This document shows positions 8,667 through 17,873 of a stretch of DNA of 64,000 nt, piece by piece; the first letter of the stretch is position 1, and each line of letters starts with the position of its first letter. The notes beneath the pieces are model-generated. The model was not told the origin of the DNA. It made no database searches and was given only the letters and a program-made list of their open reading frames with translations. This stretch comes from Blautia hydrogenotrophica DSM 10507. GTDB lineage: Bacteria > Bacillota > Clostridia > Lachnospirales > Lachnospiraceae. The position numbers and the translations under genes are program-made. Location of the stretch: assembly GCF_034356035.1 (NCBI RefSeq), contig NZ_CP136423.1, positions 2,170,001-2,234,000 on the forward strand, read 5' to 3'.

Positions 8667-10019
8667 ATGGGACAAAAAAAACAACTGTTATGGGGAACTA
8701 TCATCCTCACTGCCACCGGTTTCCTAAGCCGGCTTATTGGTTTCTTCTATAGAATATTCCTCTCTCACACCATTGGTGCAGAGGGCCTCGGAATCTACCA
8801 GCTCGTCTTTCCCGTCCAAGCACTCTGTCTCGCCCTCACCGTCATGGGAATGTCCACCGCGATCTCCCGTTTTGTAGCCAGTCGGTTCGCCGTAAAAGAT
8901 TTAAAAGGAGCGCATGATATCTTTCTGGTAGGCACCGGAGTCTCCGTGCTCTTTGCCTGCTTAGTTTCCTGGGTCATCCGTGAAAACGCTTCCTTCCTCT
9001 CATCTGTTTTCTTAGGAGAACCCAGGACTGAGTCTTTGTTGTGTCTAATGTCCTGGTCTTTGCCACTGTGCGCACTGCACAATTGTATCAATGGTTACTT
9101 CTATGCGCAAAAAAAGACAGGAATACCCGCAGCCAGTCAGCTTTTAGAACAGTTCGTCCGTGTGGCAACTGCTTATCTTGCCTATAGTTTCCTTTTGTCC
9201 CGAGGACAAGAACCTACCGCCTGGATAGCCGTCATTGGCATCTTTACCAGTGAACTGTGTGTCGTCTTATTTTGCCTCTTCTTCCTTCTCTGGAATCATC
9301 AGAAAAGCAAATTGCTGCTCTTTCCCATCCAAGAACCATTCGGACATCTAAGACGGCTTATGGGAATGTACCTCCCTCTAACTACGAACCGCCTAATCAT
9401 GACCTTTCTCGCATCTGCGGAGGCTATCTTAATCCCCTCCCGGCTGCTGATCTTCGGCTATACCTCCTCCACAGCTTTAAGCATCTATGGTGTTCTCACT
9501 GGAATGGCTTTGCCTATGATCTTATTCCCCAGTGCTGTGACCAATTCTATCTCTGTAATGCTGCTTCCCTCCATCGCTCAGCAACAAGCTCTCGGGCAGA
9601 AAAAGCAAATCCAAAAAACCATTGAACTCACTGTTCAATGCTGCCTTCTCCTGGGATTTCTCTGCACCGCATTTTTTGCAGTGTTTGGAACCTTTATCGG
9701 AAATTTCTTATTCCATAACGAATTAGCTGGCTCTTTTATCCAAACCTTAGCCTTCGTATGTCCCTTTCTCTATCTCAATGGGACTTTGAACAGTGTTTTA
9801 AACGGTCTGGGTAAAACCGGCACTTCTCTGATCCACAGTATACTAGGAATCACCCTGCGAATTGCCAGTGTAATCTGGATCATTCCCAGATACAGTATTC
9901 AAGGATACCTGTGGGGACTTTTAGCCGGAGAAGTCCTTGTCACTTTTCTGCATCTCCACGCCCTAAACCGCATAGTCCAGATTAATTTTCGCCTTCTGCC
10001 TCTGCGTCTGAACAAATAG
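8667..10019 (+). CDS. spoVB: Stage V sporulation protein B-like MOP flippase
   Basis: A polytopic membrane protein of about 450 residues of the MATE/MurJ-like polysaccharide exporter superfamily, with a dozen or so hydrophobic segments. The N-terminal stretch WGTIILTATGFLSRLIGFFY is typical of SpoVB and its relatives, which are thought to flip lipid-linked peptidoglycan precursors for the spore cortex. The start at 8667 was chosen over the upstream ATG at 8631 because it has AAGG ahead of it and begins at the conserved N-terminus. A role in general cell-wall export cannot be excluded. Confidence 0.82.
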   Translation: MGQKKQLLWGTIILTATGFLSRLIGFFYRIFLSHTIGAEGLGIYQLVFPVQALCLALTVMGMSTAISRFVASRFAVKDLKGAHDIFLVGTGVSVLFACLVSWVIRENASFLSSVFLGEPRTESLLCLMSWSLPLCALHNCINGYFYAQKKTGIPAASQLLEQFVRVATAYLAYSFLLSRGQEPTAWIAVIGIFTSELCVVLFCLFFLLWNHQKSKLLLFPIQEPFGHLRRLMGMYLPLTTNRLIMTFLASAEAILIPSRLLIFGYTSSTALSIYGVLTGMALPMILFPSAVTNSISVMLLPSIAQQQALGQKKQIQKTIELTVQCCLLLGFLCTAFFAVFGTFIGNFLFHNELAGSFIQTLAFVCPFLYLNGTLNSVLNGLGKTGTSLIHSILGITLRIASVIWIIPRYSIQGYLWGLLAGEVLVTFLHLHALNRIVQINFRLLPLRLNK

Positions 10020-10020
10020 C

Positions 10021-10222
10021 CTTTCCTATCACAAAACAAAGGGGCACGCTCTCTTTAGCTTCTCCTTCCCCTCAGTCTTGAGGGACGCGTCCCACTTTGC
10101 GCGCCGTCGCTACACCGCCTCGCGGTGAAATTCCTCATTGCAGCGTGCGCATCCTTAGCGGCGCATTTCTGTGATAAGAAAGATCTTTCATACATCCACG
10201 TGACAAGGTTTTTCCTAGAATA
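10021..10222 (+). repeat. Family B structured repeat, full copy with a degraded terminal hairpin
   Basis: It has CTTTCCTATCACA at its left end, CAAAGGGG, CCCCTCAGTCTTGAGG, CCCACTTTGCGCGCC, and the inner CATCCACGTGACAAGG stretch. The right hairpin arm is altered. It is followed directly by a second copy at 10226 rather than by a terminator. Confidence 0.7.
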
Positions 10223-10225
10223 GAA

Positions 10226-10396
10226 TAAAGTGGGCAAGCCCACTTCAACTCCCCCTCAATCTTTGAGGGGCGCGTCCCACTTTGCGCGCCGCCGCAACAC
10301 CGTCTCGCGATGAAATTCCTCATTGCGGCGTGTGCATCTTGCCCGGAGGGCTTTTTATTGCATAGAGAACAAAGTTTCCTATGCAATGAAAAAGCC
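10226..10396 (+). repeat. Family B structured repeat, second tandem copy
   Basis: The left part is nearly identical to the copy at 61991. The terminal hairpin is different: GGCTTTTTATTGCATAG (10349-10365) pairs with CTATGCAATGAAAAAGCC (10379-10396), replacing the usual TGTAATAGG arms while keeping the pairing. Confidence 0.75.
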
Positions 10397-10411
10397 ACGA
10401 ACCGGCTGTAA
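10387..10411 (-). terminator. Possible terminator of xerD
   Basis: On the minus strand a short hairpin (AGCC, 7-nt loop, GGCT) is followed by TTTTT. The stem is weak and merges with the hairpin arm of the adjacent repeat. Confidence 0.35.
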
Positions 10412-10438
10412 AAAACAACCGGCGCGCAGCCTCCCATT

Positions 10439-11323
10439 TTATCTTCTTGGATGTGCCTGCATATACACATCTCTCATTCTGTTCATATTTAGATTCAAAT
10501 ACATCTGTGTCGTCGAGATATCTGAGTGCCCCAACATTTCTTGTAAACTCTTAATATCCGCTCCATTTTGCAGCATATGAGCCGCAAAAGAATGTCTCAG
10601 AGTATGGGGTGTAATGTCCGTCGTAATTCCTGCCGCAGACGCATATCCTTTTAAAACTTTCCAAAAACCCTGGCGACTCATCATCTTTCCGGAGCAATTG
10701 GGAAACAAGATATCCGTCTCCCCTTTCCTCTGGAAAGCCTCTCTGCCTTGTTCTAAGTACTGAACCAAAGCTCTTTTACACACATTTCCAAAAGGAATCA
10801 CCCGCTCTCTGGCACCTTCACTGCAATCCACATATCCTAGATTCAAATTCACATCCGATACTTTTAAGTGCATGAGCTCGCTGACACGCATCCCAGTCGC
10901 ATAGAGCAACTCCAGCATCGCCTTGTCTCTCAGCCCCTTTGCCGTATCCAAAGAAGGCTGTCTCAGCAACAAATCCACTTCTTCCACGGTCAAGATCTCA
11001 GGGGTTTTCTTCTCCACTTTCGGAGGCTTCAGATTTTCTGAAGGGTCCTGTACTATCTGGTGGGCTCTGAATAAAAATTGATAAAATGCTCGTATTGAAG
11101 CTACGCTTCTGGATATCGTAGACGCTGCGAACTTATTTCTTCTCAAATAACTGAGATATCCATTTAAGTCCGTCTCTGTAACCTTCAAGGGATTATACAC
11201 CCCCTGTCTCTCCAGATAGGCTGCCATTTTATTCAAATCTCTCTCATAAGAGATTTCCGTGTTGTTAGATGTCTGTTTAATGTTATGTAGATAAGTGATA
11301 AACTCACGAATTGCATTTTTCAT
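10439..11323 (-). CDS. xerD: Tyrosine recombinase XerD
   Basis: A site-specific recombinase that resolves chromosome dimers. The 294 residues have an N-terminal SAM-like domain, then the catalytic Arg in YATGMRVSEL, HTLRHSFAAHML and the Tyr nucleophile in STTQMYLNLN near the C-terminus (R-H-x-x-R-Y set). An upstream TTG gives a longer frame, but the ATG at 11323 gives the usual XerD length. It lies downstream of spoIIM. No dif-like site was recognised in the window. A plasmid or phage integrase is less likely given length and context. Confidence 0.9.
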   Translation of the reverse strand: MKNAIREFITYLHNIKQTSNNTEISYERDLNKMAAYLERQGVYNPLKVTETDLNGYLSYLRRNKFAASTISRSVASIRAFYQFLFRAHQIVQDPSENLKPPKVEKKTPEILTVEEVDLLLRQPSLDTAKGLRDKAMLELLYATGMRVSELMHLKVSDVNLNLGYVDCSEGARERVIPFGNVCKRALVQYLEQGREAFQRKGETDILFPNCSGKMMSRQGFWKVLKGYASAAGITTDITPHTLRHSFAAHMLQNGADIKSLQEMLGHSDISTTQMYLNLNMNRMRDVYMQAHPRR

Positions 11324-11386
11324 CTGTGCCCATACCTTATTTCTCAAAATTTAAAAGCAATTCATCATCCAAAAGATTGCTTAAGA

Positions 11387-11539
11387 GTTACAGTTCAGAC
11401 CTTCAATAACCTGCAAGGTGTTTTTGTATATTTTGTACAAAAATCCCGCGTATATTCTCGCCAAACTACTATTCGCAGCAGTTTGTGTGCATCGCGAAAC
11501 GTGTTACTACTCACGAACTGCAAATGAGTGAACAGTAAC
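11387..11539. mobile_element. Degenerate MITE-like element
   Basis: It begins with GTTACAGTTCAGAC and ends with the imperfect inverse GAGTGAACAGTAAC, 153 bp apart, similar in ends and length to the GTAAC family. The interior does not obviously match. It fills most of the xerD-spoIIM gap; nothing else was seen there. Confidence 0.35.
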
Positions 11540-11718
11540 GTTTAAAATTGCCGTTTTATCGACTGTTTCTTCCTCTGATAAAAATTATTATACGCAGATT
11601 TCGCCAGAAAATCAATCGTTTTTTTCCTGAAAACCCCTGTAAAATCAAGGCTTTCGGCATGAAATACCATATGTCGCCCTCCCTACATTTCCCAACACAA
11701 GATTTAGTATTCTGCTTC

Positions 11719-12321
11719 TCAAAAAATCTTAATTTTTTCCAATACAAAGTTCAAAAAAATAGGATTCACATAACTTTCCAGCAGAATCCCTAGTATATAT
11801 CCTCCTAGACACAGTGCCACCACCAACAACGGATTTTGGCTGATCTTTTTAACTTTTCCCTGAAAACGTAGATGAGACGCAGATTTGCGGGCAAGTTCCC
11901 CCATCAGAAATATAGTTGCGGGTAAATAGCAAAGTCCCTGGGGCAGAAACAAAGCTGCACCACCTGCCATCCCGGACACTCCAAACTGAAGAACTGCCAA
12001 CGCTAAGATGCCTCCCAAGAACAAACCAAGAATCAGAACCGTTAATATTGCCAAGGGCAGCCCCCAAACAGAAAAGCTTCCCAACAGACACATAAACAGC
12101 CATCCTCCCCGGTACTTTAAAATATAGAAAAAATACTCCTTTGTCGATAATTCTTCTTTGGACAGCTGAAATAGCATGTAAATCCCCAGCACATTCCCTT
12201 GCTGTAGATAAGGCTCCCAGAACAGATTCGCTCCCACAACCCCCACTCCAAATGCCGCTAAAAACAACACCAAAAAGAATTCTGGCGTAAACTTCCAGAC
12301 AGATATTTTCCGATTCTCCAT
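11719..12321 (-). CDS. spoIIM: Stage II sporulation protein M
   Basis: A membrane protein of about 200 residues with several hydrophobic helices, including one at the N-terminus and one at the C-terminus. In Bacillus, SpoIIM with SpoIID and SpoIIP drives peptidoglycan remodelling during engulfment. The ATG at 12321 has AGAGGTG ahead of it and is preferred over the in-frame GTG three codons upstream. It lies between rny and xerD on the same strand. Assignment rests on length, topology and neighbourhood as well as sequence feel. Confidence 0.8.
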   Translation of the reverse strand: MENRKISVWKFTPEFFLVLFLAAFGVGVVGANLFWEPYLQQGNVLGIYMLFQLSKEELSTKEYFFYILKYRGGWLFMCLLGSFSVWGLPLAILTVLILGLFLGGILALAVLQFGVSGMAGGAALFLPQGLCYLPATIFLMGELARKSASHLRFQGKVKKISQNPLLVVALCLGGYILGILLESYVNPIFLNFVLEKIKIF

Positions 12322-12414
12322 TTTATTCACCTCTTAGGAATCTATGCTTTCCCTAGCTTGTCACAGAACACTTTGTGCGGCAGCTTGGCGTGAAAAAGGC
12401 TTTTCCATAACAAC

Positions 12415-12455
12415 GCAAAAAAGCTGAACACTCTATTCTGAGCATTCAGCTTTTC
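12415..12455 (-). terminator. Terminator of rny
   Basis: On the minus strand AAAAGCTGAATGCTC pairs with GAGTGTTCAGCTTTT, followed by further T residues. It lies about 25 bases after the rny stop. Confidence 0.75.
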
Positions 12456-12479
12456 CATAATCGCTAGCTTAAGAACATT

Positions 12480-14033
12480 TTATTTCGCATAGTCCACAAC
12501 ACGGCTCTCCCGAATCACATTCACCTTAATCTGTCCCGGATACTCCAACTCTGCCTCGATCTGCTTCGCGATATCCCTCGCTAACAATACCATATCTGCA
12601 TCGTTGATGTGATCTGGAACCACCATTACGCGGACCTCTCTACCTGCCTGAATAGCAAAAGACTTATCCACACCCTTAAATTGATTGGTGATATCTTCCA
12701 ACTGTTTTAATCTGTTTGTATATGTCTCCAAGGTCTCTCTTCTTGCACCCGGTCTTGCCGCGGAAATGGCATCCGCCGCTTGAACGATACATGCAATCAA
12801 TGACTCTGGCTCACAATCTCCATGATGTGCCGCCACTGCATTGATGATAAGAGGAGATTCTTTATATTTCTTACATAAGTCAACACCGATCTGAATATGA
12901 GATCCCTCAACCTCGTGGTCGATAGATTTTCCAATATCATGGAGCAGACCAGCGCGTTTTGCCATACGTACATCAACCCCAATCTCTCCTGCCAACAGGC
13001 CGGACAACTGGGCAACTTCTATGGAATGTTTCAACGCATTCTGTCCATAACTGGACCGGAACTTCATTCTACCTAAGAGTCGAATCAATTCCGGATGAAT
13101 GCCATGTACTCCAACATCAATGGCTGCGTTTTCTCCTTCTTCACGGATCATCGCTTCCACTTCTTTTTGAGCCTTCTCCACCATTTCCTCAATACGTGCG
13201 GGGTGGATACGTCCATCAACAATTAATTTTTCCAGTGCGATACGTGCAATTTCTCTCCGAATCGGATCAAATCCCGACAGGACCACCGCCTCCGGTGTGT
13301 CATCAATAATCAAATCGACACCTGTCAGCGTCTCCAACGTCCGAATATTCCTTCCTTCCCTTCCGATAATTCGCCCTTTCATCTCATCGCTCGGAAGCTG
13401 AACTACCGAAATGGTTGTCTCAGAAACATGGTCTACGGCACATTTCTGAATAGCAGTCACTACATACTCTTTGGCTTTCTTGTTTGCTTCTTCCTTTGCT
13501 CGGCCCTCCAATTCTTTATAGAGCTTCGCAACATCAACTTTTACGTCGTCTTCTACAGATTTTAACAATTGTTCTTTTGCTTGTTCGGAGGTAAGACCTG
13601 AAATTCTTTCCAGTTCCCGTACTCCTTGTTCTTCAAGCTCGCCTACGCGTTTTTCTTTCTTTTGCAAATCAGCTATTCTTGCTGTACATTCCGCTTCCCG
13701 CTTTTCAATCACGTCAGCCTTCTTGTCCACCGCTTCTTCCTTAGACAACACCCGCTTTTCATATTTCTGTAATTCAGCTCTACGTTCTTTCGTCTCTTTT
13801 TCCAGTTCATTGCGGGTGCGCAGAGATTCCTCTTTTACTTCCAAAAGAGCTTCTCTTTTCTTAGAGTCTGCTGCTTTCAAGGCTTCGTCTATGATGCTTC
13901 TTGCTTTCTCCTCAGCCGTACCAATAACTTCCGCATCCTTCTTCGTCTTGTTATCGATCGCCACCTTATAGGTTACAGGGATTGCAATAAGTAGCGCAAC
14001 TACAGCGACAATTGCAATGATTACACTTGCCAC
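12480..14033 (-). CDS. rny: Ribonuclease Y
   Basis: A membrane-anchored endoribonuclease that starts mRNA decay. The 517 residues show an N-terminal transmembrane helix (1-20), a long charged coiled coil (about 30-190), a KH domain containing [14 protein letters not shown] (about 215-230), and an HD domain with LLHDIGKS (about 355). The start is GTG, with AAGGAGG 8 bases upstream. It lies downstream of recA-recX. Confidence 0.97.
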   Translation of the reverse strand: MASVIIAIVAVVALLIAIPVTYKVAIDNKTKKDAEVIGTAEEKARSIIDEALKAADSKKREALLEVKEESLRTRNELEKETKERRAELQKYEKRVLSKEEAVDKKADVIEKREAECTARIADLQKKEKRVGELEEQGVRELERISGLTSEQAKEQLLKSVEDDVKVDVAKLYKELEGRAKEEANKKAKEYVVTAIQKCAVDHVSETTISVVQLPSDEMKGRIIGREGRNIRTLETLTGVDLIIDDTPEAVVLSGFDPIRREIARIALEKLIVDGRIHPARIEEMVEKAQKEVEAMIREEGENAAIDVGVHGIHPELIRLLGRMKFRSSYGQNALKHSIEVAQLSGLLAGEIGVDVRMAKRAGLLHDIGKSIDHEVEGSHIQIGVDLCKKYKESPLIINAVAAHHGDCEPESLIACIVQAADAISAARPGARRETLETYTNRLKQLEDITNQFKGVDKSFAIQAGREVRVMVVPDHINDADMVLLARDIAKQIEAELEYPGQIKVNVIRESRVVDYAK

Positions 14034-14138
14034 AGGAGCACCTCCTTATTAAATTTTCATTGTACATTCACAACAATACAAGTTTATATTGTTTTCGGAA
14101 TTATGTCAAGTTTTTCTAATCAAATTTTATACCTTTTC

Positions 14139-14311
14139 GAAACTATTCAGCCATGCGACTGATAAGAGCAAAAATCTGGAGCAAGCTTGCTTGCAGAGGA
14201 ATTTTGCTCTTATCAGACATATGGCACTTGCCATAAGCGAGGATTTCTCCGCATATGCGGCGATATAAGCTTCGTAACAGCTAATCCGAGCTGCTATGAC
14301 TGAATTGTTAC
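14139..14311 (-). mobile_element. MITE-like element (type 1), full copy
   Basis: The ends are GAAACTATTCAGCCAT (left) and ATGACTGAATTGTTAC (right), an imperfect 16-bp inverted repeat. Reverse-complemented, it aligns with the uninterrupted parts of the copy at 1215-1538. Its right end reaches into recX: the TAA stop codon of recX (14308-14310) lies inside the terminal repeat. Confidence 0.75.
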
Positions 14312-14793
14312 ACCTTTTCAATCCCTTCCTCTTCCAGTACGGCCCGGATATCCTCGAATTGAAACCCTCGCCTGGCCAAAAAGCCATACAGACGTCTCAG
14401 ATGAACCTCGTCCAATTTCGTCCCCGGCGCATATTTTCTGCGAATCTGACGTCGAATCATCGCCTTCTCGTCCACGTCTTCATAAGTGGTCACTTCTTCC
14501 CACGCCTCCTGCAACTTTTCATAGGAAATCCCTCTTTGATACAGCTCCTGAAACAACCTTTGTTTGCTCTTAGTCTGAAGACGGTATGTCAGATAATTTC
14601 TGGCATACCGTTCATCATCCACATATCCAAAGGATTTCACATACTCCACCGCTGCCTCCACTGCCTCTGGCGGATACCCATTTTGGGCAAGTTTCTGTCT
14701 CAAATTCTGTTCTGTACGGTCTCTCTGTTCCAGAAGACGCAGCGCCTTTCTCTTAGCTTTCTGGCACAGAAGTCTCTGCTCTTCCTCCATCAT
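14308..14793 (-). CDS. recX: RecA regulator RecX
   Basis: A small, charged three-helix-repeat protein of 161 residues that binds RecA filaments and modulates their activity. It contains LRQKLAQNGYPPEAVEAA (about 32-49) and FGYVDDERYARNYL, typical of RecX. It lies 2 bases after the recA stop and shares the recA promoter, so it is SOS-controlled with recA. Its stop codon is supplied by the end of a MITE. Confidence 0.93.
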   Translation of the reverse strand: MMEEEQRLLCQKAKRKALRLLEQRDRTEQNLRQKLAQNGYPPEAVEAAVEYVKSFGYVDDERYARNYLTYRLQTKSKQRLFQELYQRGISYEKLQEAWEEVTTYEDVDEKAMIRRQIRRKYAPGTKLDEVHLRRLYGFLARRGFQFEDIRAVLEEEGIEKV

Positions 14794-14795
14794 TC

Positions 14796-15854
14796 CTATA
14801 CTTCCTTGTCAGAATCCGGTACAAGGGAGCTAGTGCCTTCTGTACCCACAGGTTCTTCCTCCAACAAATGGTGAAAAACTCTCACCTTATGATCAATCTC
14901 TTGAAAAACTTCCGGGTGTTCTTTTAAGTATATTTTTGCATTTTCCCGCCCCTGCCCGATCTTCTCTCCATTATACGCGTACCAGGCACCACTCTTGTTC
15001 ACCACATTGCAGGCCGCTGCTAAATCCAAGACATCTCCTTCTCTAGAGATTCCCTCTCCAAACATAATATCAAACTCCGCTGTCTTAAAGGGCGGTGCCA
15101 CCTTATTCTTCACCACTTTCACCTTTGTGCGGCTACCCACGAATTCACTGCCTTGTTTTAGACTTTCTCCCTTACGAACTTCCAGACGGATGGAGGAATA
15201 AAATTTTAAAGCCCGGCCTCCTGTAGTCGTCTCCGGATTTCCAAACATTACACCGACTTTTTCACGGAGCTGATTGATAAAAAGTACAATACAGTTGGAT
15301 TTGCTGATAACAGCAGTCAGTTTCCGCAATGCCTGAGACATTAACCTAGCCTGTAGTCCCACATGGGAATCTCCCATATCTCCGTCAATTTCCGCTTTCG
15401 GCACTAGAGCTGCTACAGAATCCACGATTACAATGTCCACAGCCCCCGAGCGAACCATAGTTTCAGCGATTTCTAAAGCCTGCTCTCCGTTGTCAGGCTG
15501 CGAGATATATAAATTATCAATATCTACGCCAATGTTTTTTGCATACACCGGATCCAACGCATGCTCCGCATCGATAAATCCAGCGATTCCCCCTCTTTTT
15601 TGTACCTCAGCCACCATGTGAAGTGCCACTGTTGTCTTACCGCTGGATTCTGGACCATATACTTCCAAAATTCTTCCCCTCGGCACTCCGCCAAGTCCCA
15701 GAGCAATGTCCAAACTCAGAGAGCCCGTGGGAACCGTCTCAATCTGGTGATTGATCTTAGATTCTCCCAATTTCATGACAGCTCCCTTGCCATACTGCTT
15801 TTCGATATTTTCAATCGCTGACTCCAGCGCTTTTTGTTTCTGTTCGTTATTCAT
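14796..15854 (-). CDS. recA: Recombinase RecA
   Basis: An ATP-dependent strand-exchange protein and SOS co-protease. The 352 residues carry Walker [10 protein letters not shown] (about 66-74), the Walker B region [14 protein letters not shown], and the L2 segment [21 protein letters not shown] in standard order. It is the first gene of recA-recX. An SOS box lies between the promoter and the start codon. Confidence 0.99.
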   Translation of the reverse strand: MNNEQKQKALESAIENIEKQYGKGAVMKLGESKINHQIETVPTGSLSLDIALGLGGVPRGRILEVYGPESSGKTTVALHMVAEVQKRGGIAGFIDAEHALDPVYAKNIGVDIDNLYISQPDNGEQALEIAETMVRSGAVDIVIVDSVAALVPKAEIDGDMGDSHVGLQARLMSQALRKLTAVISKSNCIVLFINQLREKVGVMFGNPETTTGGRALKFYSSIRLEVRKGESLKQGSEFVGSRTKVKVVKNKVAPPFKTAEFDIMFGEGISREGDVLDLAAACNVVNKSGAWYAYNGEKIGQGRENAKIYLKEHPEVFQEIDHKVRVFHHLLEEEPVGTEGTSSLVPDSDKEV

Positions 15855-15883
15855 CTATGTACTCCTTCAATATTCATTTTATA

Positions 15884-15897
15884 CGAACCTGTGTTCG
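15884..15897. promoter_or_regulatory. LexA (SOS) box of recA
   Basis: CGAACCTGTGTTCG is a perfect match to the Gram-positive LexA operator CGAAC-N4-GTTCG. It lies 30 bases before the recA start and just downstream of the predicted transcription start. Confidence 0.9.
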
Positions 15898-15912
15898 TGT
15901 CCTCTATCTACC

Positions 15913-15941
15913 ATAGTAAAGCACATCTTCTGAAATGTCAA
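15913..15941 (-). promoter_or_regulatory. Sigma-A promoter of recA-recX
   Basis: On the minus strand: -35 TTGACA (15936-15941), 17-bp spacer, -10 TACTAT (15913-15918). The SOS box lies about 10-22 bases after the predicted start. Confidence 0.75.
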
Positions 15942-15971
15942 CCGGTTTTTTAGACATCCGTCAAAACTGTC

Positions 15972-16114
15972 GTAACCGTTCAGCCTTTCGGCTTCACTGT
16001 CACAAATGCATGCACACAGACTGCGATTCTCTCAGTCTGGCACCTGCAGTCCCCGGGATCCCGCTGCAAATGCAGTGTAACGCCTCGCGGGACAGCGTCA
16101 GGCTGAACTATTAC
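15972..16114 (+). mobile_element. MITE-like element (type 2), first of a pair
   Basis: A 143-bp element running from GTAACCGTTCAGCC to GGCTGAACTATTAC. It is near-identical to the copy at 16194-16336 and in the same orientation. It lies behind the recA promoter region. Confidence 0.75.
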
Positions 16115-16144
16115 AAACTGCCATCACTGTGAACAGAGGGATAA

Positions 16145-16179
16145 CAATAAGGCGCCGGCCAACAGCCAGCGCCTTATTG
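16145..16179 (-). terminator. Probable terminator of glgA
   Basis: A perfect 11-bp stem, CAATAAGGCGC with GCGCCTTATTG, 13-nt loop. The downstream T-run is poor on both strands. It lies between the two type 2 elements. Confidence 0.5.
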
Positions 16180-16193
16180 CTATCAGACATTTA

Positions 16194-16336
16194 GTAACCG
16201 TTCAGCCTTTCGGCTTCACTGTCACAAATGCATGCACACAGACTGCGATTCTCTCAGTCTGGCGCCTGCAGTTCTCGGGATCCCGCTGCAAATGCAGCGT
16301 GACGCCTCACGGGACAATGTCAGGCTGAACTATTAC
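16194..16336 (+). mobile_element. MITE-like element (type 2), second of a pair
   Basis: A 143-bp element with the same ends as the first copy. It ends 5 bases from the glgA stop codon, so it lies between glgA and its terminator and would be in the glgA 3' untranslated region. Confidence 0.75.
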
Positions 16337-16341
16337 AACAT

Positions 16342-17787
16342 TTACTCTCCGATCAGCCAGTTATACATCTCCTCATACTGAGCAGCGGAATGATTCCATG
16401 AAAAATCAGCAGCCATCGCTCGGTCAATGATCTTATTCCACTCTCGTTTTTTGTCATAATAAATTCTCTCCGCATTGCGGATTACACCCAGCATCTCATG
16501 GGCATTGTAATTTGTAAAACTAAAACCAGTTCCTGTACTCTCATACTCATTGTACGGCTGTACTGTATCTTTTAATCCGCCAGTTTCACGAACAATCGGA
16601 ACGGTTCCGTACCGCAGACTCATCAGCTGACTCAGACCACATGGCTCAAACAAAGACGGCATCAAAAATGCATCTGCGGATGCATAAATCTTATGAGACA
16701 TCGGCTCTGAATAATAAATATTCGCTGAAACTTTTCCATGGTACTTCCAGTCAAAATGGCGGAACATATTTTCGTATCGTTCATCTCCAGTACCCAGCAC
16801 CACAATCTGTACTGCGTCCTGACACAATTCGTCCATAACATAAGCGATCAGATCAAACCCTTTCTGGTCTGTCAGTCTCGAGACAATTCCCAGCATCATC
16901 ACACTGGAGTCCTCGTCCAACCCCAGCTCTCTCTGAAGCGCTAACTTGTTTTTTACTTTTTCTTTTCTAAACGTTACAGCATTATACTGTTTTGCAATAA
17001 AAGGATCTGTCTGAGGATTGTACTCTTCATAGTCAATTCCATTTACAATTCCTCTCAGACTGTTGGAGCGGGCACACATCAGCCCCTCTAACCTTTCCCC
17101 ATAAAAAGGAGTCTTAATCTCTTCTGCATAGGTATTACTTACGGTCGTCACCGCGTCAGCAAACACGATTCCACCTTTAAGGTAATTCGCATCCTTATAA
17201 GCCTCAAGCTTATCTGGAGTAAAATAATAGTCAGAAAGCCCGGTAATGTCCTTTACCGTCTTTACATCCCACACACCTTGGAACTTCAGGTTATGTATCG
17301 TCATAACCGTTTTAATACCTCGGAAGAATTCACCGGCTTGAAAACTGTCATGCAGATAGACAGGTACCAAGCCAGTCTGCCAGTCATGGCAGTGTATAAT
17401 ATCCGGCCTGAAATCGATCACCGGCAGGATAGACAGTACTGCTTTGGAGAAAAAAGCAAACTTTTCCAAATCCCAAGGGCCACTGTCATAGGGCTTAGGT
17501 CCACTGAAATAATACTCGTTGTCGATGAAGTAAAATTGAATACCATCGTACTCCAGATGCATAATTCCGACATAACAGTTTTTAAATCCCAGGTCCATAT
17601 AAAAATGCGTCATATACTGCATTTTATCTTTCCATTCCTGTTTCATACAGGCATATTTCGGTAAAACCACCCGCACGTCGAAATACTGTTTGTCAAAACA
17701 TTTAGGAAGTGCACCGGCTACGTCAGCTAATCCACCAGTTTTGATAAAAGGTACTGCTTCCGATGTGGCAAATAAAATTTTCTTCAT
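16342..17787 (-). CDS. glgA: Glycogen synthase (ADP-glucose type, GT5)
   Basis: Adds glucose from ADP-glucose to growing glycogen. The 481 residues carry the substrate-binding motif KTGGLADVAGALPK (about 16-29) and the C-terminal motif FEPCGLSQLMSLRYGTVP. No other glycogen genes are in the window. It lies downstream of spo0A and ends against a type 2 MITE. Identification is firm. Confidence 0.96.
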   Translation of the reverse strand: MKKILFATSEAVPFIKTGGLADVAGALPKCFDKQYFDVRVVLPKYACMKQEWKDKMQYMTHFYMDLGFKNCYVGIMHLEYDGIQFYFIDNEYYFSGPKPYDSGPWDLEKFAFFSKAVLSILPVIDFRPDIIHCHDWQTGLVPVYLHDSFQAGEFFRGIKTVMTIHNLKFQGVWDVKTVKDITGLSDYYFTPDKLEAYKDANYLKGGIVFADAVTTVSNTYAEEIKTPFYGERLEGLMCARSNSLRGIVNGIDYEEYNPQTDPFIAKQYNAVTFRKEKVKNKLALQRELGLDEDSSVMMLGIVSRLTDQKGFDLIAYVMDELCQDAVQIVVLGTGDERYENMFRHFDWKYHGKVSANIYYSEPMSHKIYASADAFLMPSLFEPCGLSQLMSLRYGTVPIVRETGGLKDTVQPYNEYESTGTGFSFTNYNAHEMLGVIRNAERIYYDKKREWNKIIDRAMAADFSWNHSAAQYEEMYNWLIGE

Positions 17788-17873
17788 CAGTATACCCTCC
17801 TTGGTAGTACAATTTTCTCGCTGTCTTTTATAAATGACTCGCTCTATTATTGTTATTATATCCTATTCTCCGG

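Noticed and set aside
10055..10470. Open frames on the minus strand through the family B repeats, with a shared peptide-like stretch (DAHAAMRNF, GAQSGTRPSKIEG) also seen at 61921-62166
   Set aside because: The similarity comes from the repeat DNA, the frames lack RBSs and differ in their ends. They are likely to be annotated as hypothetical proteins but are not genes.
12356..12412. Possible further family B fragment downstream of rny
   Set aside because: Only scattered similarity (CACTTTGTGCGG, GGCGTG) and no terminal hairpin; not distinguishable from chance.
16115..16193. A small RNA gene between the two type 2 elements
   Set aside because: The hairpin there is best explained as the glgA terminator; no promoter is seen.
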